From an uncultured Prevotella sp. (GTDB lineage Bacteria > Bacteroidota > Bacteroidia > Bacteroidales > Bacteroidaceae), in NCBI GenBank assembly GCA_946404405.1, contig CAMJDL010000018.1, positions 1 through 55,953 of the forward strand: a stretch of DNA of 55,953 bases. Direction: 5' to 3'. How positions within the stretch are numbered: position 1 is the stretch's first letter; each line of letters begins with the position of its first letter. Positions 31,422 to 40,180 of this stretch are shown one piece after another. A program made the position numbers and the translations under genes. The notes beneath the pieces are model-generated. The model did no database searches. It had not been told where the DNA came from and worked only from the letters and a program-made list of their open reading frames with translations.

Positions 31422-33770
31422 TTACTGCTTTAAGAGATTTAGTTTCTGTTTGGGAGCAAGGGCGTTGGTGGTCTTCTCCGTATATTCCGCAATCTTCAGC
31501 TGAGCAGTGGCCTTGATATCGCGACTTGAGAAACCGATGCGGAAGGTATAGGTTCCGGCTTCTGTCAGCCACTGTGAACCAGCCTCGTCGAAGCTGGCCA
31601 GGTCGCGTACAGGGATAGTCATGGTCAGCGTCTGACTCTCACCAGGCTTCAACTCACGTGTCTTGGCAAAGGCCTTCAACTCCTGAGAGGGTTTCTCCAG
31701 TTTGCCCTTTGGTGCCTGAACATAGACTTGAGCAACCTCTTTACCAGCGACAGCGCCTGTGTTCTTGACGGTGACTGTGACCTCGACAGCGTCCTTGCCT
31801 TTGGTTTTGACTGCGGGCTTCACCATCTCGAACGTCGTATAGCTCAGACCATAGCCGAAGGGGTACGCCACCTCGCGATTGAAGGTGTCGAAGAAGCGAT
31901 AGCCAACGTAGATATCTTCTTCGTGGTTGGTGTAGGCATGACCAGGAATAGGACGGTTGCTGCCCACCATCTGCAACAGCGAGTAGTTGTCAATGTTGCC
32001 AGGGAAGTTATTCGTGGAGGCATGATCGGTAGCGGCAATTGGCCACGTCATGGTCAGTTTACCAGAGGGGTTAACCTTACCTGTGAGCAGGTCGGCAATC
32101 GAGTTACCACCCTCCATACCAGGCTGCCAAGCACAAAGAATGGCATCAGGATAGCCACTCCAAGAGGCCGTCTCAATAACGGAACCGCTGTTGATGATGA
32201 CGATAACGGGTTTGCCTGCTGCGTGGAAAGCGTTGCATACATCCGTAATAAGTGCACGTTCCTCAGGAATGAGGTTAAACTCGGTATTCAGATCGCGATC
32301 GACACCCTCACCAGCCTGACGACCAATGGTGATGATGGCTGCATCGGCACCCTTCACCTCATTGTTGATGCAGATGGGATCGATGGCTATCTCAGGATAT
32401 TTCTGCTGTCCGAACATCTCCATCTGGTACCACTTGGCAGGATGGCGCTCAGCTTGGAACTTCACTTTGGCATATTCGATATACTTGCGATAGATATTGG
32501 TCAGCGTAGGCGAAGAGCTGATACCGGCATTCTTCAAGCCTTCGAGCATATCGACCACGTAGGGTGGGTGAACACAGCCAGAACCTGTACCACCGCTGAG
32601 GAAGTCGTAAGAGTTCTCGCCAAAGAGCGATACAGTCTTAATGGCACCATCCTTCCAAGGCAGGATGCCGTTGTTCTTCAGCAGGACGATACCTTCAGTA
32701 GCACTCTGACGGGTGATGGCAGCATGGGCCTTAAAGTCTGGATCGTTTGAAGCAGGATACTGACGGAAGCTGGGCGTCTTGACAATATATTCAAGCATGC
32801 GACGCACGTTGCGATCGACATCGGCCATACTGAGTTTCCCACTCTTCACACCAGCAATAATCTCCTGCACCTGTGCGGGTTGTCCAGGCTCCATAAGATC
32901 GTTGCCAGCCTGAACCTCAGTAATCGTAGGCAGCCCCTCGCGAATACCAATCCAGTCTGTCATCACAATACCTTTATAACCCCAATCATCGCGAAGAATC
33001 TTGGTCAGCAGGTCGTGGTTACCCATCGAGAACTGACCATTAATCTTATTATATGATGCCATGATGGTCCAAGGATCACTCTCACGGACAGCAATCTCGA
33101 AACCACGCAGATAGAGCTCGCGTGCTGCACGCTGACTGACACGTTCGTCAACACTGGTACGGTCGGTCTCCTGCGAGTTGACGGCAAAGTGTTTGGCTGA
33201 TACGCCAACACCCTCCTTCTGCACACCCTGAATATAGGCGGCAGCAATCTTACCCGTCAGCAGAGGGTCCTCAGAGTAGTACTCGAAGTTACGTCCGCAG
33301 AGGGGATTACGATGCAGGTTCATGCCAGGACCTAAGATGACGTCGCAACGATACTCCTTGGTCTCGTTACCGATGGCCTGACCAACCTGACTCACTAACT
33401 CTGTATTCCATGTTGAGGCCAAGCAAGAGCCAATGGGGAAAGCGGTAGCATAGTAAGTCTTGTTGGTTCCTTTACGCGTGGGATCGATACGGACACCAGC
33501 AGGGCCGTCTGTCAGTACAGTGGCAGGAATTCCCAAACGGGGAATGGCGGGAGAGGTTCCTGCAGCACCAGCAACCAGGTCGGCTTCGCCACCTACTACT
33601 GCACCGGCATTAAAGAAATTGTTTGCACCTCCCACAAGAAGTTTTGCCTTCTCTTCCAGGGTCATGGCCTTTATCACTTCGTCGATATTATCGGCCTTCA
33701 GTTTAATTTGTCCATTCATTGTTGTCATTGTCAACATTGCCAGCAGGGCAGTAATAGATAGTTTCTTCAT
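31422..33770 (-). CDS. GH3 family beta-glycosidase
   Basis: A 782-residue secreted enzyme (signal 1-20). Domains: GH3 N-terminal barrel about 35-330 with LTDGPAGVR, GPGMNLHRNPLCGRNFEYYSEDP, SAKHFAVNSQE and the nucleophile Asp272 in GIVMTDWIG; GH3 C-terminal sandwich about 370-610 (GIVLLKNNGILPW, GRQAGEGVDRDLNTEF); and a fibronectin-III-like domain about 660-755. This is the layout of periplasmic beta-glucosidases/xylosidases. The preferred sugar is not evident. It stands apart from the pectin operon and has its own promoter box at 33796-33803. Confidence 0.94.
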   Translation of the reverse strand: MKKLSITALLAMLTMTTMNGQIKLKADNIDEVIKAMTLEEKAKLLVGGANNFFNAGAVVGGEADLVAGAAGTSPAIPRLGIPATVLTDGPAGVRIDPTRKGTNKTYYATAFPIGSCLASTWNTELVSQVGQAIGNETKEYRCDVILGPGMNLHRNPLCGRNFEYYSEDPLLTGKIAAAYIQGVQKEGVGVSAKHFAVNSQETDRTSVDERVSQRAARELYLRGFEIAVRESDPWTIMASYNKINGQFSMGNHDLLTKILRDDWGYKGIVMTDWIGIREGLPTITEVQAGNDLMEPGQPAQVQEIIAGVKSGKLSMADVDRNVRRMLEYIVKTPSFRQYPASNDPDFKAHAAITRQSATEGIVLLKNNGILPWKDGAIKTVSLFGENSYDFLSGGTGSGCVHPPYVVDMLEGLKNAGISSSPTLTNIYRKYIEYAKVKFQAERHPAKWYQMEMFGQQKYPEIAIDPICINNEVKGADAAIITIGRQAGEGVDRDLNTEFNLIPEERALITDVCNAFHAAGKPVIVIINSGSVIETASWSGYPDAILCAWQPGMEGGNSIADLLTGKVNPSGKLTMTWPIAATDHASTNNFPGNIDNYSLLQMVGSNRPIPGHAYTNHEEDIYVGYRFFDTFNREVAYPFGYGLSYTTFEMVKPAVKTKGKDAVEVTVTVKNTGAVAGKEVAQVYVQAPKGKLEKPSQELKAFAKTRELKPGESQTLTMTIPVRDLASFDEAGSQWLTEAGTYTFRIGFSSRDIKATAQLKIAEYTEKTTNALAPKQKLNLLKQ

Positions 33771-33795
33771 AATGAGTAAATGATTATAATATTTG

Positions 33796-33803
33796 CAAAG
33801 GTA
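33796..33803 (-). promoter_or_regulatory. -7 box TACCTTTG for the GH3 gene
   Basis: The minus strand reads TTTTTCGTACCTTTGCAAAT about 26 bp before ATG 33770. The region where the -33 element should be is occupied by the GTTTAGA repeat array. Confidence 0.7.
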
Positions 33804-33810
33804 CGAAAAA

Positions 33811-33841
33811 GTTTAGAGTTTAGAGTTTAGAGTTTAGAGAA
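33811..33841. repeat. GTTTAGA tandem repeat upstream of the GH3 promoter
   Basis: Four copies of a 7-8-bp GTTTAGA(G) unit lie back to back, just upstream of the GH3 -7 box on the minus strand. Confidence 0.9.
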
Positions 33842-33911
33842 ATTTTTATGTTAAAACGTTAAGAAAACAAAAAATCTTCTATATATATAAGGTGTAACCA
33901 AAACTTTTGCA

Positions 33912-33919
33912 TACTTTTG
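33912..33919 (+). promoter_or_regulatory. -7 box TACTTTTG for topA
   Basis: TTTTGCATACTTTTGCAGCC contains a TAnnTTTG match 67 bp upstream of the topA start chosen at 33987. Confidence 0.68.
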
Positions 33920-33986
33920 CAGCCCGAAAGTCGACTTCAGTCTTCTTTTCGTTAGAGTGGAAGTAAAAAAAGAAACGATATATAAT

Positions 33987-36290
33987 ATGCAAAAGAATTT
34001 AGTGATTGTAGAGTCGCCTGCAAAGGCAAAGACCATCGAAAAGTTTCTTGGCAAGGACTATAAGGTCATGTCGAGCTATGGTCATATCCGTGACTTGAAG
34101 AAGAAGGAGATGAGTATCGATACCAACACGCTTCAGCCAGAATATGAGATTCCTGAGGAGAAGATGAAGTTGGTAAAGGAACTGAAGCAGAATGCAGAGA
34201 AGGCTGACAAGGTATGGCTCGCATCCGATGAGGACCGTGAGGGAGAAGCCATCTCGTGGCATCTGTGTGAGGTATTGGGATTGGACGAGAAGAAGACCAA
34301 TCGTATCGTGTTCCACGAAATTACCAAACCCGCTATCCTTGAGGCTATCGAGCATCCCCGTCATCTGGATATGAATCTGGTCAATGCGCAGCAGGCCCGT
34401 CGCGTGCTCGACCGCTTGGTTGGTTTTAAACTGTCTCCTGTGCTGTGGCGCAAGGTAAAGCCTGCTCTTTCTGCTGGTCGTGTACAGAGTGTAGCTGTTC
34501 GTCTGATAGTTGAGCGCGAACGTGAGATTCAGTCTTTCCAATGCGAGCCGTTCTATAGCGTAGTGGGTATTTTTGCCATCACTAATGCTGATGGTTCTCA
34601 GACAGAGGTCAGAGCAACGTTGGCCCAGCGCCTGAAGACTCACGAAGAGGTGGAGCAGTTCCTGCAGAAGTGCGTAGATGCCAAATATACTGTTGACAGC
34701 GTCAGCAAGAAACCCATGAAGCGTACGCCAGCACCTCCTTTCACCACTTCCACATTGCAACAGGAGGCAGCCCGCAAGTTAGGCTTTACGGTGAGCCAGA
34801 CCATGATGGTTGCTCAGCACTTGTATGAACACGGACAGATTACCTATATGCGTACTGACTCTGTGAACCTTTCAAGTCTGTGTATCAATGCAGCCAAGGC
34901 GGAAATCACCAACCTCTATGATGAAGAGTACTCAAAGGTTCGCAAGTATCACACCAGTTCAAAGGGTGCCCAGGAGGCTCACGAAGCCATCCGTCCCACC
35001 TATATGGACAAGCAGACCATTGAGGGTACTGCCCAGGAGCGCAAACTCTATGAGCTGATTTGGAAGCGTACTATTGCCAGTCAGATGGCTGATGCCGTCA
35101 TGGAGCGCACCACCGTCAACATTTCTATCAGTGGCGCTGAAGAGCAGTTTGTGGCTCAGGGTGAAGTCGTCAAGTTCGATGGTTTCATCAAGGTCTATCG
35201 TGAGAGCTATGATGACGACGACCAACAGGAGGAAGAAAGCCACTTGCTGCCCCCATTGAAGAAAGGTATGGAGCTGACGCGTCGTGAGATTCAGGCTACC
35301 GAGCGTTTCAGCCAGGCTCCACAGCGTTATACGGAAGCCTCGCTGGTTCACAAGCTCGAGGAACTGGGCATCGGTCGTCCGTCAACCTACGCCCCCACTA
35401 TCTCTACTATCCAGCAGCGCGAATATGTTCATAAGGGTGACCAAAAGGGCGAGGAGCGCACTTACACGGTAGACATCCTGAAGGGTAAGGTCATTACCCA
35501 AAAGGAGCGTACAGAGATGGTTGGCTCTGATAAGGGCAAGCTGTTACCCACAGACATTGGTGTGGTAGTAAACGACTTCCTGATGAAGCACTTCACAGAG
35601 ATTATGGACTATAACTTCACTGCCAAGGTTGAGCAGGACTTCGATAAGATTGCTGAGGGCGATGAACAGTGGACCTCGATGATGAAAGCCTTCTACCGTG
35701 ACTTTGAACCTACGGTAGAGAATACGATGAACGATCGTCAGGAGCGCAAGGCCGGTGAGCGTCTGTTAGGCGATGATCCGAAGACCGGCAAGCCTGTTTA
35801 CGTCAAGATTGGACGTTTTGGACCTGTCGTACAGATTGGTACTGCTGAGGATGCCGAAAAGCCTCAGTTTGCCCAGATGCCTGCTGACAAGAGCATGGAG
35901 ACCATTACCCTCAACGAGGCTTTGGAACTCTTTAAGCTACCTCGTACGTTGGGCGATTTTGAGGGTTCACCTGTCGTGATTGGTGCAGGCCGTTTTGGTC
36001 CCTATATTCTGCATCAGAAGAAATATACCTCGATGCCAAAGGATATCGACCCAATGACGATTTCGCTCGATGAGTCTATCCGTCTGATTCTGGAAAAACG
36101 CCTGCAGGAGAGCCAGAAGCACATGAAGACCTTCGAAGAAGATTCGAAGCTGGAGGTGCTGAACGGTCGTTATGGTCCCTATCTGGCATACGACGGCAAG
36201 AACTATCGCCTGCTGAAGTCACAACAGGCTAAGGCTGCCGACCTGACCTATGACGAGTGTATGGCCATCATCGAAAAGCAAAAGAAATGA
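33987..36290 (+). CDS. topA: DNA topoisomerase I (type IA)
   Basis: A 767-residue enzyme that relaxes negative supercoils. The Toprim domain opens with NLVIVESPAKAKTIEKFLG at residue 3, followed by LASDEDREGEAISWH (acidic metal site). The active-site Tyr is Tyr287 in ITYMRTDSVNLS. The C-terminus carries several GRFGP/GRYGPY repeats instead of cysteine zinc fingers, as I recall for Bacteroidetes TopA. The frame is open ten codons upstream, but MQKNLVIVESP at 33987 is the normal start. Its stop overlaps the aroK start (ATGA), so the two are translationally coupled. Confidence 0.96.
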   Translation: MQKNLVIVESPAKAKTIEKFLGKDYKVMSSYGHIRDLKKKEMSIDTNTLQPEYEIPEEKMKLVKELKQNAEKADKVWLASDEDREGEAISWHLCEVLGLDEKKTNRIVFHEITKPAILEAIEHPRHLDMNLVNAQQARRVLDRLVGFKLSPVLWRKVKPALSAGRVQSVAVRLIVEREREIQSFQCEPFYSVVGIFAITNADGSQTEVRATLAQRLKTHEEVEQFLQKCVDAKYTVDSVSKKPMKRTPAPPFTTSTLQQEAARKLGFTVSQTMMVAQHLYEHGQITYMRTDSVNLSSLCINAAKAEITNLYDEEYSKVRKYHTSSKGAQEAHEAIRPTYMDKQTIEGTAQERKLYELIWKRTIASQMADAVMERTTVNISISGAEEQFVAQGEVVKFDGFIKVYRESYDDDDQQEEESHLLPPLKKGMELTRREIQATERFSQAPQRYTEASLVHKLEELGIGRPSTYAPTISTIQQREYVHKGDQKGEERTYTVDILKGKVITQKERTEMVGSDKGKLLPTDIGVVVNDFLMKHFTEIMDYNFTAKVEQDFDKIAEGDEQWTSMMKAFYRDFEPTVENTMNDRQERKAGERLLGDDPKTGKPVYVKIGRFGPVVQIGTAEDAEKPQFAQMPADKSMETITLNEALELFKLPRTLGDFEGSPVVIGAGRFGPYILHQKKYTSMPKDIDPMTISLDESIRLILEKRLQESQKHMKTFEEDSKLEVLNGRYGPYLAYDGKNYRLLKSQQAKAADLTYDECMAIIEKQKK

Positions 36291-36814
36291 GGCGTATCAT
36301 TCTGATAGGTTACATGGGCTCAGGGAAGACCACCGTGGGCAAGGCTCTCTCGAAGGAGACGGGTATGATGTTCTACGACCTCGACTGGTATATCGAAAGC
36401 CGCATGCGCAAATCGGTGTCGCAAATCTTTGCCGAGCGTGGCGAGGAGGGCTTTCGCAAGATAGAATATAATATGTTGCACGAGGTGGCTGAGTTCGAGG
36501 ATGTCATCATCAGCTGTGGCGGTGGCACCCCTTGTTTCTTCGACAATATGGACTATCTGAACCAGCAGGGTGATGTGGTGTATCTCAAGGCAACACCCGA
36601 GACGCTTTACAAGCATCTTCTGATGGCTAAGGTTGAGCGCCCGTTGTTGAAAAATAAAACTCCTGAGGAACTGATAGCCTATATCACCGAGCATCTGAAG
36701 GAACGTGCCCCATTCTATGAGAAAGCCCGTCATATCTTAGATGTCAACGTGCTTGATGAATACGATAAAATCCAAACCAGCGTAGCATCCCTGCGCACCC
36801 TCTTATCCATATAA
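36287..36814 (+). CDS. aroK: Shikimate kinase
   Basis: A 175-residue cytosolic kinase that phosphorylates shikimate in the aromatic amino acid pathway. It has the Walker A motif GYMGSGKTTVG at residues 7-17, the shikimate site DLDWYIES and GEEGFRKIE, and the SCGGGTP loop. Length is typical. The start ATG overlaps the topA stop by ATGA. The following spacer (36815-36846) is an AACTTCT repeat leading to speA. Confidence 0.94.
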   Translation: MRRIILIGYMGSGKTTVGKALSKETGMMFYDLDWYIESRMRKSVSQIFAERGEEGFRKIEYNMLHEVAEFEDVIISCGGGTPCFFDNMDYLNQQGDVVYLKATPETLYKHLLMAKVERPLLKNKTPEELIAYITEHLKERAPFYEKARHILDVNVLDEYDKIQTSVASLRTLLSI

Positions 36815-36845
36815 TAACTTCTTTAACTTCTCTAACTCCTATAAC
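36815..36845. repeat. AACTTCT-type degenerate tandem repeat between aroK and speA
   Basis: Units AACTTCTTT, AACTTCTCT, AACTCCTAT and AAC follow one another with a period near 9-10 bp and fill the whole spacer. Confidence 0.75.
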
Positions 36846-36846
36846 A

Positions 36847-38739
36847 ATGAAGAAATGGACCATCGATGACTCCAAGGAGCTCTACAACATTAACGGCTGG
36901 GGTACCAGCTACTTTGGCATCAACGAACAAGGAAACGTCTACGTAACGCCGTGCAAGGACAATACGCAGATTGATATCCGTGACGTGATGGACGAGTTGG
37001 CACTGCGTGATGTGCAGTCGCCGGTACTATTGCGTTTCCCCGATATCCTCGACAATCGTATCGAGAAGACGTGGAGCTGTTTTAAGAAGGCTGCCGAGGA
37101 GTATGAGTATAAGGCAGAGAACTATGTGGTGTTCCCCATTAAGGTCAACCAGATGCAGCCCGTGGTTGAGGAGATTATCTCACATGGACGTAAGTTCAAT
37201 CTGGGCATCGAGGCAGGTTCGAAGCCTGAGCTGCATGCCGTGATTGCCGTACAGTGCCAAAGCGATTCCATCATTATCTGTAATGGTTATAAGGACCAGT
37301 CGTATATCGAGTTGGCCCTGTTGGCACAGAAGATGGGTAAGCGTATCTTCATTGTCGTTGAAAAGCTCAACGAACTGGAGATCATTGCCAAGGAGGCTAA
37401 GAAGTTGGGTGTTAGGCCTAATATCGGTATCCGTATCAAACTGGCTTCCAGTGGTAGTGGCAAGTGGGAAGAGAGCGGTGGCGATGCCTCGAAGTTCGGA
37501 CTGACCAGTGCCGAGTTGTTGGAAGCATTGGATTTGTTGGACAAGAAGGACATGAAGGACTGCCTGCGCCTGATTCATTTCCATATCGGTTCGCAGATTA
37601 CGAAGATTCGTCGTATCCAGACGGCTCTGCGTGAGGCGTCGCAGTTCTATGTGCAACTGCACAAGATGGGCTACAACGTCGACTTCGTTGACTGCGGTGG
37701 TGGTTTGGGCGTCGACTACGACGGTACTCGTTCTCCATCGAGCGAAAGTTCTGTCAACTACTCTATCCAAGAGTACGTCAACGACTGTATCTATACTTTC
37801 GTTGATGCTGCCAATCGCAACGAGATTCCGCATCCAAACCTGATTACTGAGAGTGGTCGTTCGCTGGCTGCTCACCATTCAGTCTTGGTCATTGACGTGC
37901 TGGAGACGGCCTCATTGCCTGAGATGCCTGAGGAGTTCGAGCCTGACGAGAACTCACATCAGCTGGTAAAGGACCTCTATGAAATTTGGGATAACCTGTC
38001 GCCTCGTAACGTACTTGAAGACTGGCACGATGCAGAACAGATTCGTGAAGAGGTGCTCGACCTGTTTGCCCATGGTATTGTCGACCTGAAGACGCGTGCA
38101 GAGATTGAGGCCATGTATTGGAGTGTTTGTCACGAGATTCATGCCTTGTCCAAGAACCTGAAGCATGTGCCTGAGGAGTTGATGAACATAGACAAGCTGT
38201 TGGCCGATAAATATTTCTGTAATTTCTCGCTGTTCCAGTCGTTGCCCGACTCATGGGCTATCGACCAGATATTCCCGATTATGCCTATCCAGCGACTCAA
38301 CGAGCGTCCGACGCGTAATGCCACCATTCAGGACATTACCTGCGACTCAGACGGTAAGATAGCTAATTTTGCCACCAACCGTCATAACTCGCATTCTCTG
38401 CCTGTCCATGCGCTGAAGAAGAATGAGAACTACTATCTGGGTGTATTCTTGGTAGGTGCCTATCAGGAGATTCTGGGTGATATGCATAACTTGTTTGGCG
38501 ATACCACTGCTGTTCATATCTCTGTCAAGGACGGTCAGTATCATATCGACCAGATATTCGATGGTGAGACGGTAGAAGAGGTCCTGGAATACGTACAGTA
38601 TAATCCCAAGAAACTGGTTCGCCAGTTGGAAATCTGGGTGGCCAAGAGTGTCAAGCAAGGCAAGATTACCTTGGAAGAGGGTAAGGAATTCTTGAGTAAT
38701 TACCGCTCAGGGCTCTATGGCTACACTTATCTAGAATAA
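36847..38739 (+). CDS. speA: Biosynthetic arginine decarboxylase
   Basis: A 630-residue PLP enzyme of the alanine-racemase-fold decarboxylase family, making agmatine from arginine for polyamine synthesis. The N-terminus has WGTSYFGINEQGNVYVTP. The PLP Lys lies in FPIKVNQMQPVVEEI, the PLP-phosphate region in FHIGSQI and DCGGGLGVDYDG, and the ESGRS segment near residue 340 is part of the active site. The length matches E. coli SpeA-type enzymes. It is cotranscribed with argB, consistent with linked arginine/polyamine metabolism. Confidence 0.95.
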   Translation: MKKWTIDDSKELYNINGWGTSYFGINEQGNVYVTPCKDNTQIDIRDVMDELALRDVQSPVLLRFPDILDNRIEKTWSCFKKAAEEYEYKAENYVVFPIKVNQMQPVVEEIISHGRKFNLGIEAGSKPELHAVIAVQCQSDSIIICNGYKDQSYIELALLAQKMGKRIFIVVEKLNELEIIAKEAKKLGVRPNIGIRIKLASSGSGKWEESGGDASKFGLTSAELLEALDLLDKKDMKDCLRLIHFHIGSQITKIRRIQTALREASQFYVQLHKMGYNVDFVDCGGGLGVDYDGTRSPSSESSVNYSIQEYVNDCIYTFVDAANRNEIPHPNLITESGRSLAAHHSVLVIDVLETASLPEMPEEFEPDENSHQLVKDLYEIWDNLSPRNVLEDWHDAEQIREEVLDLFAHGIVDLKTRAEIEAMYWSVCHEIHALSKNLKHVPEELMNIDKLLADKYFCNFSLFQSLPDSWAIDQIFPIMPIQRLNERPTRNATIQDITCDSDGKIANFATNRHNSHSLPVHALKKNENYYLGVFLVGAYQEILGDMHNLFGDTTAVHISVKDGQYHIDQIFDGETVEEVLEYVQYNPKKLVRQLEIWVAKSVKQGKITLEEGKEFLSNYRSGLYGYTYLE

Positions 38740-38773
38740 CTAGTCTGACTAGAACAACTAGAAATACTAGAAC
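38730..38773. repeat. ACTAGAA degenerate tandem repeat between speA and argB
   Basis: About five CTAG-containing units at 8-9-bp spacing (CTAGAATA, ACTAGTCTG, ACTAGAACA, ACTAGAAAT, ACTAGAACG) start in the last codons of speA and supply its stop codon. The same ACTAGT/ACTAGC pattern appears inside the DUF6298-like gene at 539-572. Confidence 0.85.
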
Positions 38774-38777
38774 GAAT

Positions 38778-39551
38778 ATGAAAGAAAAACTTACAATAGT
38801 AAAAGTTGGTGGAGCTGTGGTCGAAGACGAACTGCAGCTCTCTCAGTTGTTACGCGACTTCTCTGCTATTGAGGGTCGCAAGGTACTAGTGCATGGTGGT
38901 GGTCGTAAGGCCACAAAGATGGCCGAGCGCCAGGGTATTGAGACACAGATGGTCAATGGACGCCGCATTACTGACAGCGACATGCTGGAGGTGGTGACGA
39001 TGGTCTATGGTGGACTGGTCAACAAGAATCTCGTGGCGCGTCTGCAAGCCAATGGTGTCAATGCCCTCGGACTGACAGGAGCTGACGCCAATGCCATCCG
39101 CAGCCACAAGCGTCCTCTGAAGGATGGTATAGACTATGGCTTTGTAGGTGACGTGGACGCTGCAGACGGCAATATGCTGAGCCGACTGATTGAGGCAGGC
39201 ATCACACCGGTGATGGCTCCGTTGACGCACGATGGCGAGGGACATATCCTCAATACAAACGCTGATACTATTGCCTCAGAGACGGCCAAGGCCCTCGCTG
39301 ACATCTACGACGTGACGCTAATCTTCTCGTTTGAGAAGAAGGGCGTGCTGTCGAATCCGGATGATGATGAAAGCGTTATCCCAACCATTACGCGTACGTT
39401 ATTTAATAAGTATAAGGCCGATGGCACCATCTCTGGTGGTATGCTACCCAAGATAGAAAATGCGTTAGCTGCTGTTGAGGCTGGTGTCAGCCGCGTTATC
39501 ATTACGCTGGCGACGGCCATTGACGGACAACATGGCACGGTGATAGAATAA
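38778..39551 (+). CDS. argB: Acetylglutamate kinase
   Basis: A 257-residue amino-acid-kinase-fold enzyme that phosphorylates N-acetylglutamate in arginine biosynthesis. Motifs: VKVGGAVVEDE, VLVHGGGRKATKMAE, MVNGRRITD, GLTGADANAI, HILNTNADTIASETAKAL and SGGMLPKIENALAA. Slightly shorter than the E. coli enzyme but complete. Follows speA after the CTAG repeat spacer. Confidence 0.95.
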   Translation: MKEKLTIVKVGGAVVEDELQLSQLLRDFSAIEGRKVLVHGGGRKATKMAERQGIETQMVNGRRITDSDMLEVVTMVYGGLVNKNLVARLQANGVNALGLTGADANAIRSHKRPLKDGIDYGFVGDVDAADGNMLSRLIEAGITPVMAPLTHDGEGHILNTNADTIASETAKALADIYDVTLIFSFEKKGVLSNPDDDESVIPTITRTLFNKYKADGTISGGMLPKIENALAAVEAGVSRVIITLATAIDGQHGTVIE

Positions 39552-39552
39552 C

Positions 39553-39592
39553 CTCGAAGTTTCGAAATATCGAAACATCGAAATATCGAAAA
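39553..39592. repeat. TCGAAATA degenerate tandem repeat between argB and the sigma-factor gene
   Basis: Five TCGAA-containing units at roughly 8-9-bp intervals fill the spacer and end 2 bp before the sigma-factor start codon. Confidence 0.88.
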
Positions 39593-39594
39593 AA

Positions 39595-40101
39595 ATGAAA
39601 ACCATCAGTTTCCAGTCCGACATCCTGCCGCTGAAGAACGAACTCTTCCGCATGGCCCTTCGCATTACGCAGAATCGCGAAGAGGCTGAGGATGTTGTAC
39701 AGGAAACCATGATGAAAGTATGGAACCGACGTGATCAGTGGTCACAATTGGATTCCATAGAGGCCTTTTGTCTGACCATCTGCCGTAACCAGGCACTCGA
39801 CAAGTTGCGTCGTATGGATAATCAGGTTCAGAGCCTGGGCGATGATATTGACCCTACTGACCATAGTCACGGCTCTAATCCAGAGCAGGTAACCATCCAG
39901 CACGAACGTACACAGATGGTGAGTCAACTGATTAGCGAACTCCCCGAACGCCTGCGTACCTGTATGCAGTTGCGTGACATAGAGGGCAAGAGCTATCGCG
40001 ATATTGCAACTATTCTGGATATTACAGAACAGCAGGTTAAGGTTAACATCTTCCGTGCCCGACAAGCTGTCAGGGAACGGTATTTAAAGATTGAGAAATA
40101 A
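39595..40101 (+). CDS. ECF-type RNA polymerase sigma factor
   Basis: A 168-residue sigma-70-family protein. Region 2 (about 8-75) contains LFRMALRITQNREEAEDVVQ and ETMMKVWNRRDQW with ICRNQALDKLRRMDN. Region 4 (about 108-160) contains LPERLRTCMQLRDIEGKSYR and a helix-turn-helix ending EQQVKVNIFRARQAVRERY. Region 3 is absent, as in ECF sigmas. The next gene codes for a one-TM protein likely to be its partner. A candidate ECF-type promoter at 40129-40154 lies between the two genes. The target regulon is unknown. Confidence 0.92.
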   Translation: MKTISFQSDILPLKNELFRMALRITQNREEAEDVVQETMMKVWNRRDQWSQLDSIEAFCLTICRNQALDKLRRMDNQVQSLGDDIDPTDHSHGSNPEQVTIQHERTQMVSQLISELPERLRTCMQLRDIEGKSYRDIATILDITEQQVKVNIFRARQAVRERYLKIEK

Positions 40102-40128
40102 AAAATCAACATTTTTTTTAATTTTTCC

Positions 40129-40154
40129 TGTAACTTTTCTGTTTTACAAACGTC
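40129..40154 (+). promoter_or_regulatory. Candidate ECF-sigma promoter TGTAAC-N16-CGTC
   Basis: TGTAAC at 40129-40134 and CGTC at 40151-40154 are separated by 16 bp. This resembles the AAC/CGTC pattern of ECF promoters and lies 27 bp before the partner-gene start. It would let the sigma factor raise the level of its own regulator. Confidence 0.5.
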
Positions 40155-40180
40155 AACGATATAGAGAATCACAAAAAGGT

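Noticed and set aside
31728..32750. 340-codon plus-strand frame
   Set aside because: Antisense to the GH3 gene with intact catalytic motifs; the antisense protein resembles nothing.
40091..40180. Upstream extension of the sigma-partner gene
   Set aside because: It would overlap the sigma gene and cover the ECF-type promoter. ATG 40181 gives a normal N-terminus.
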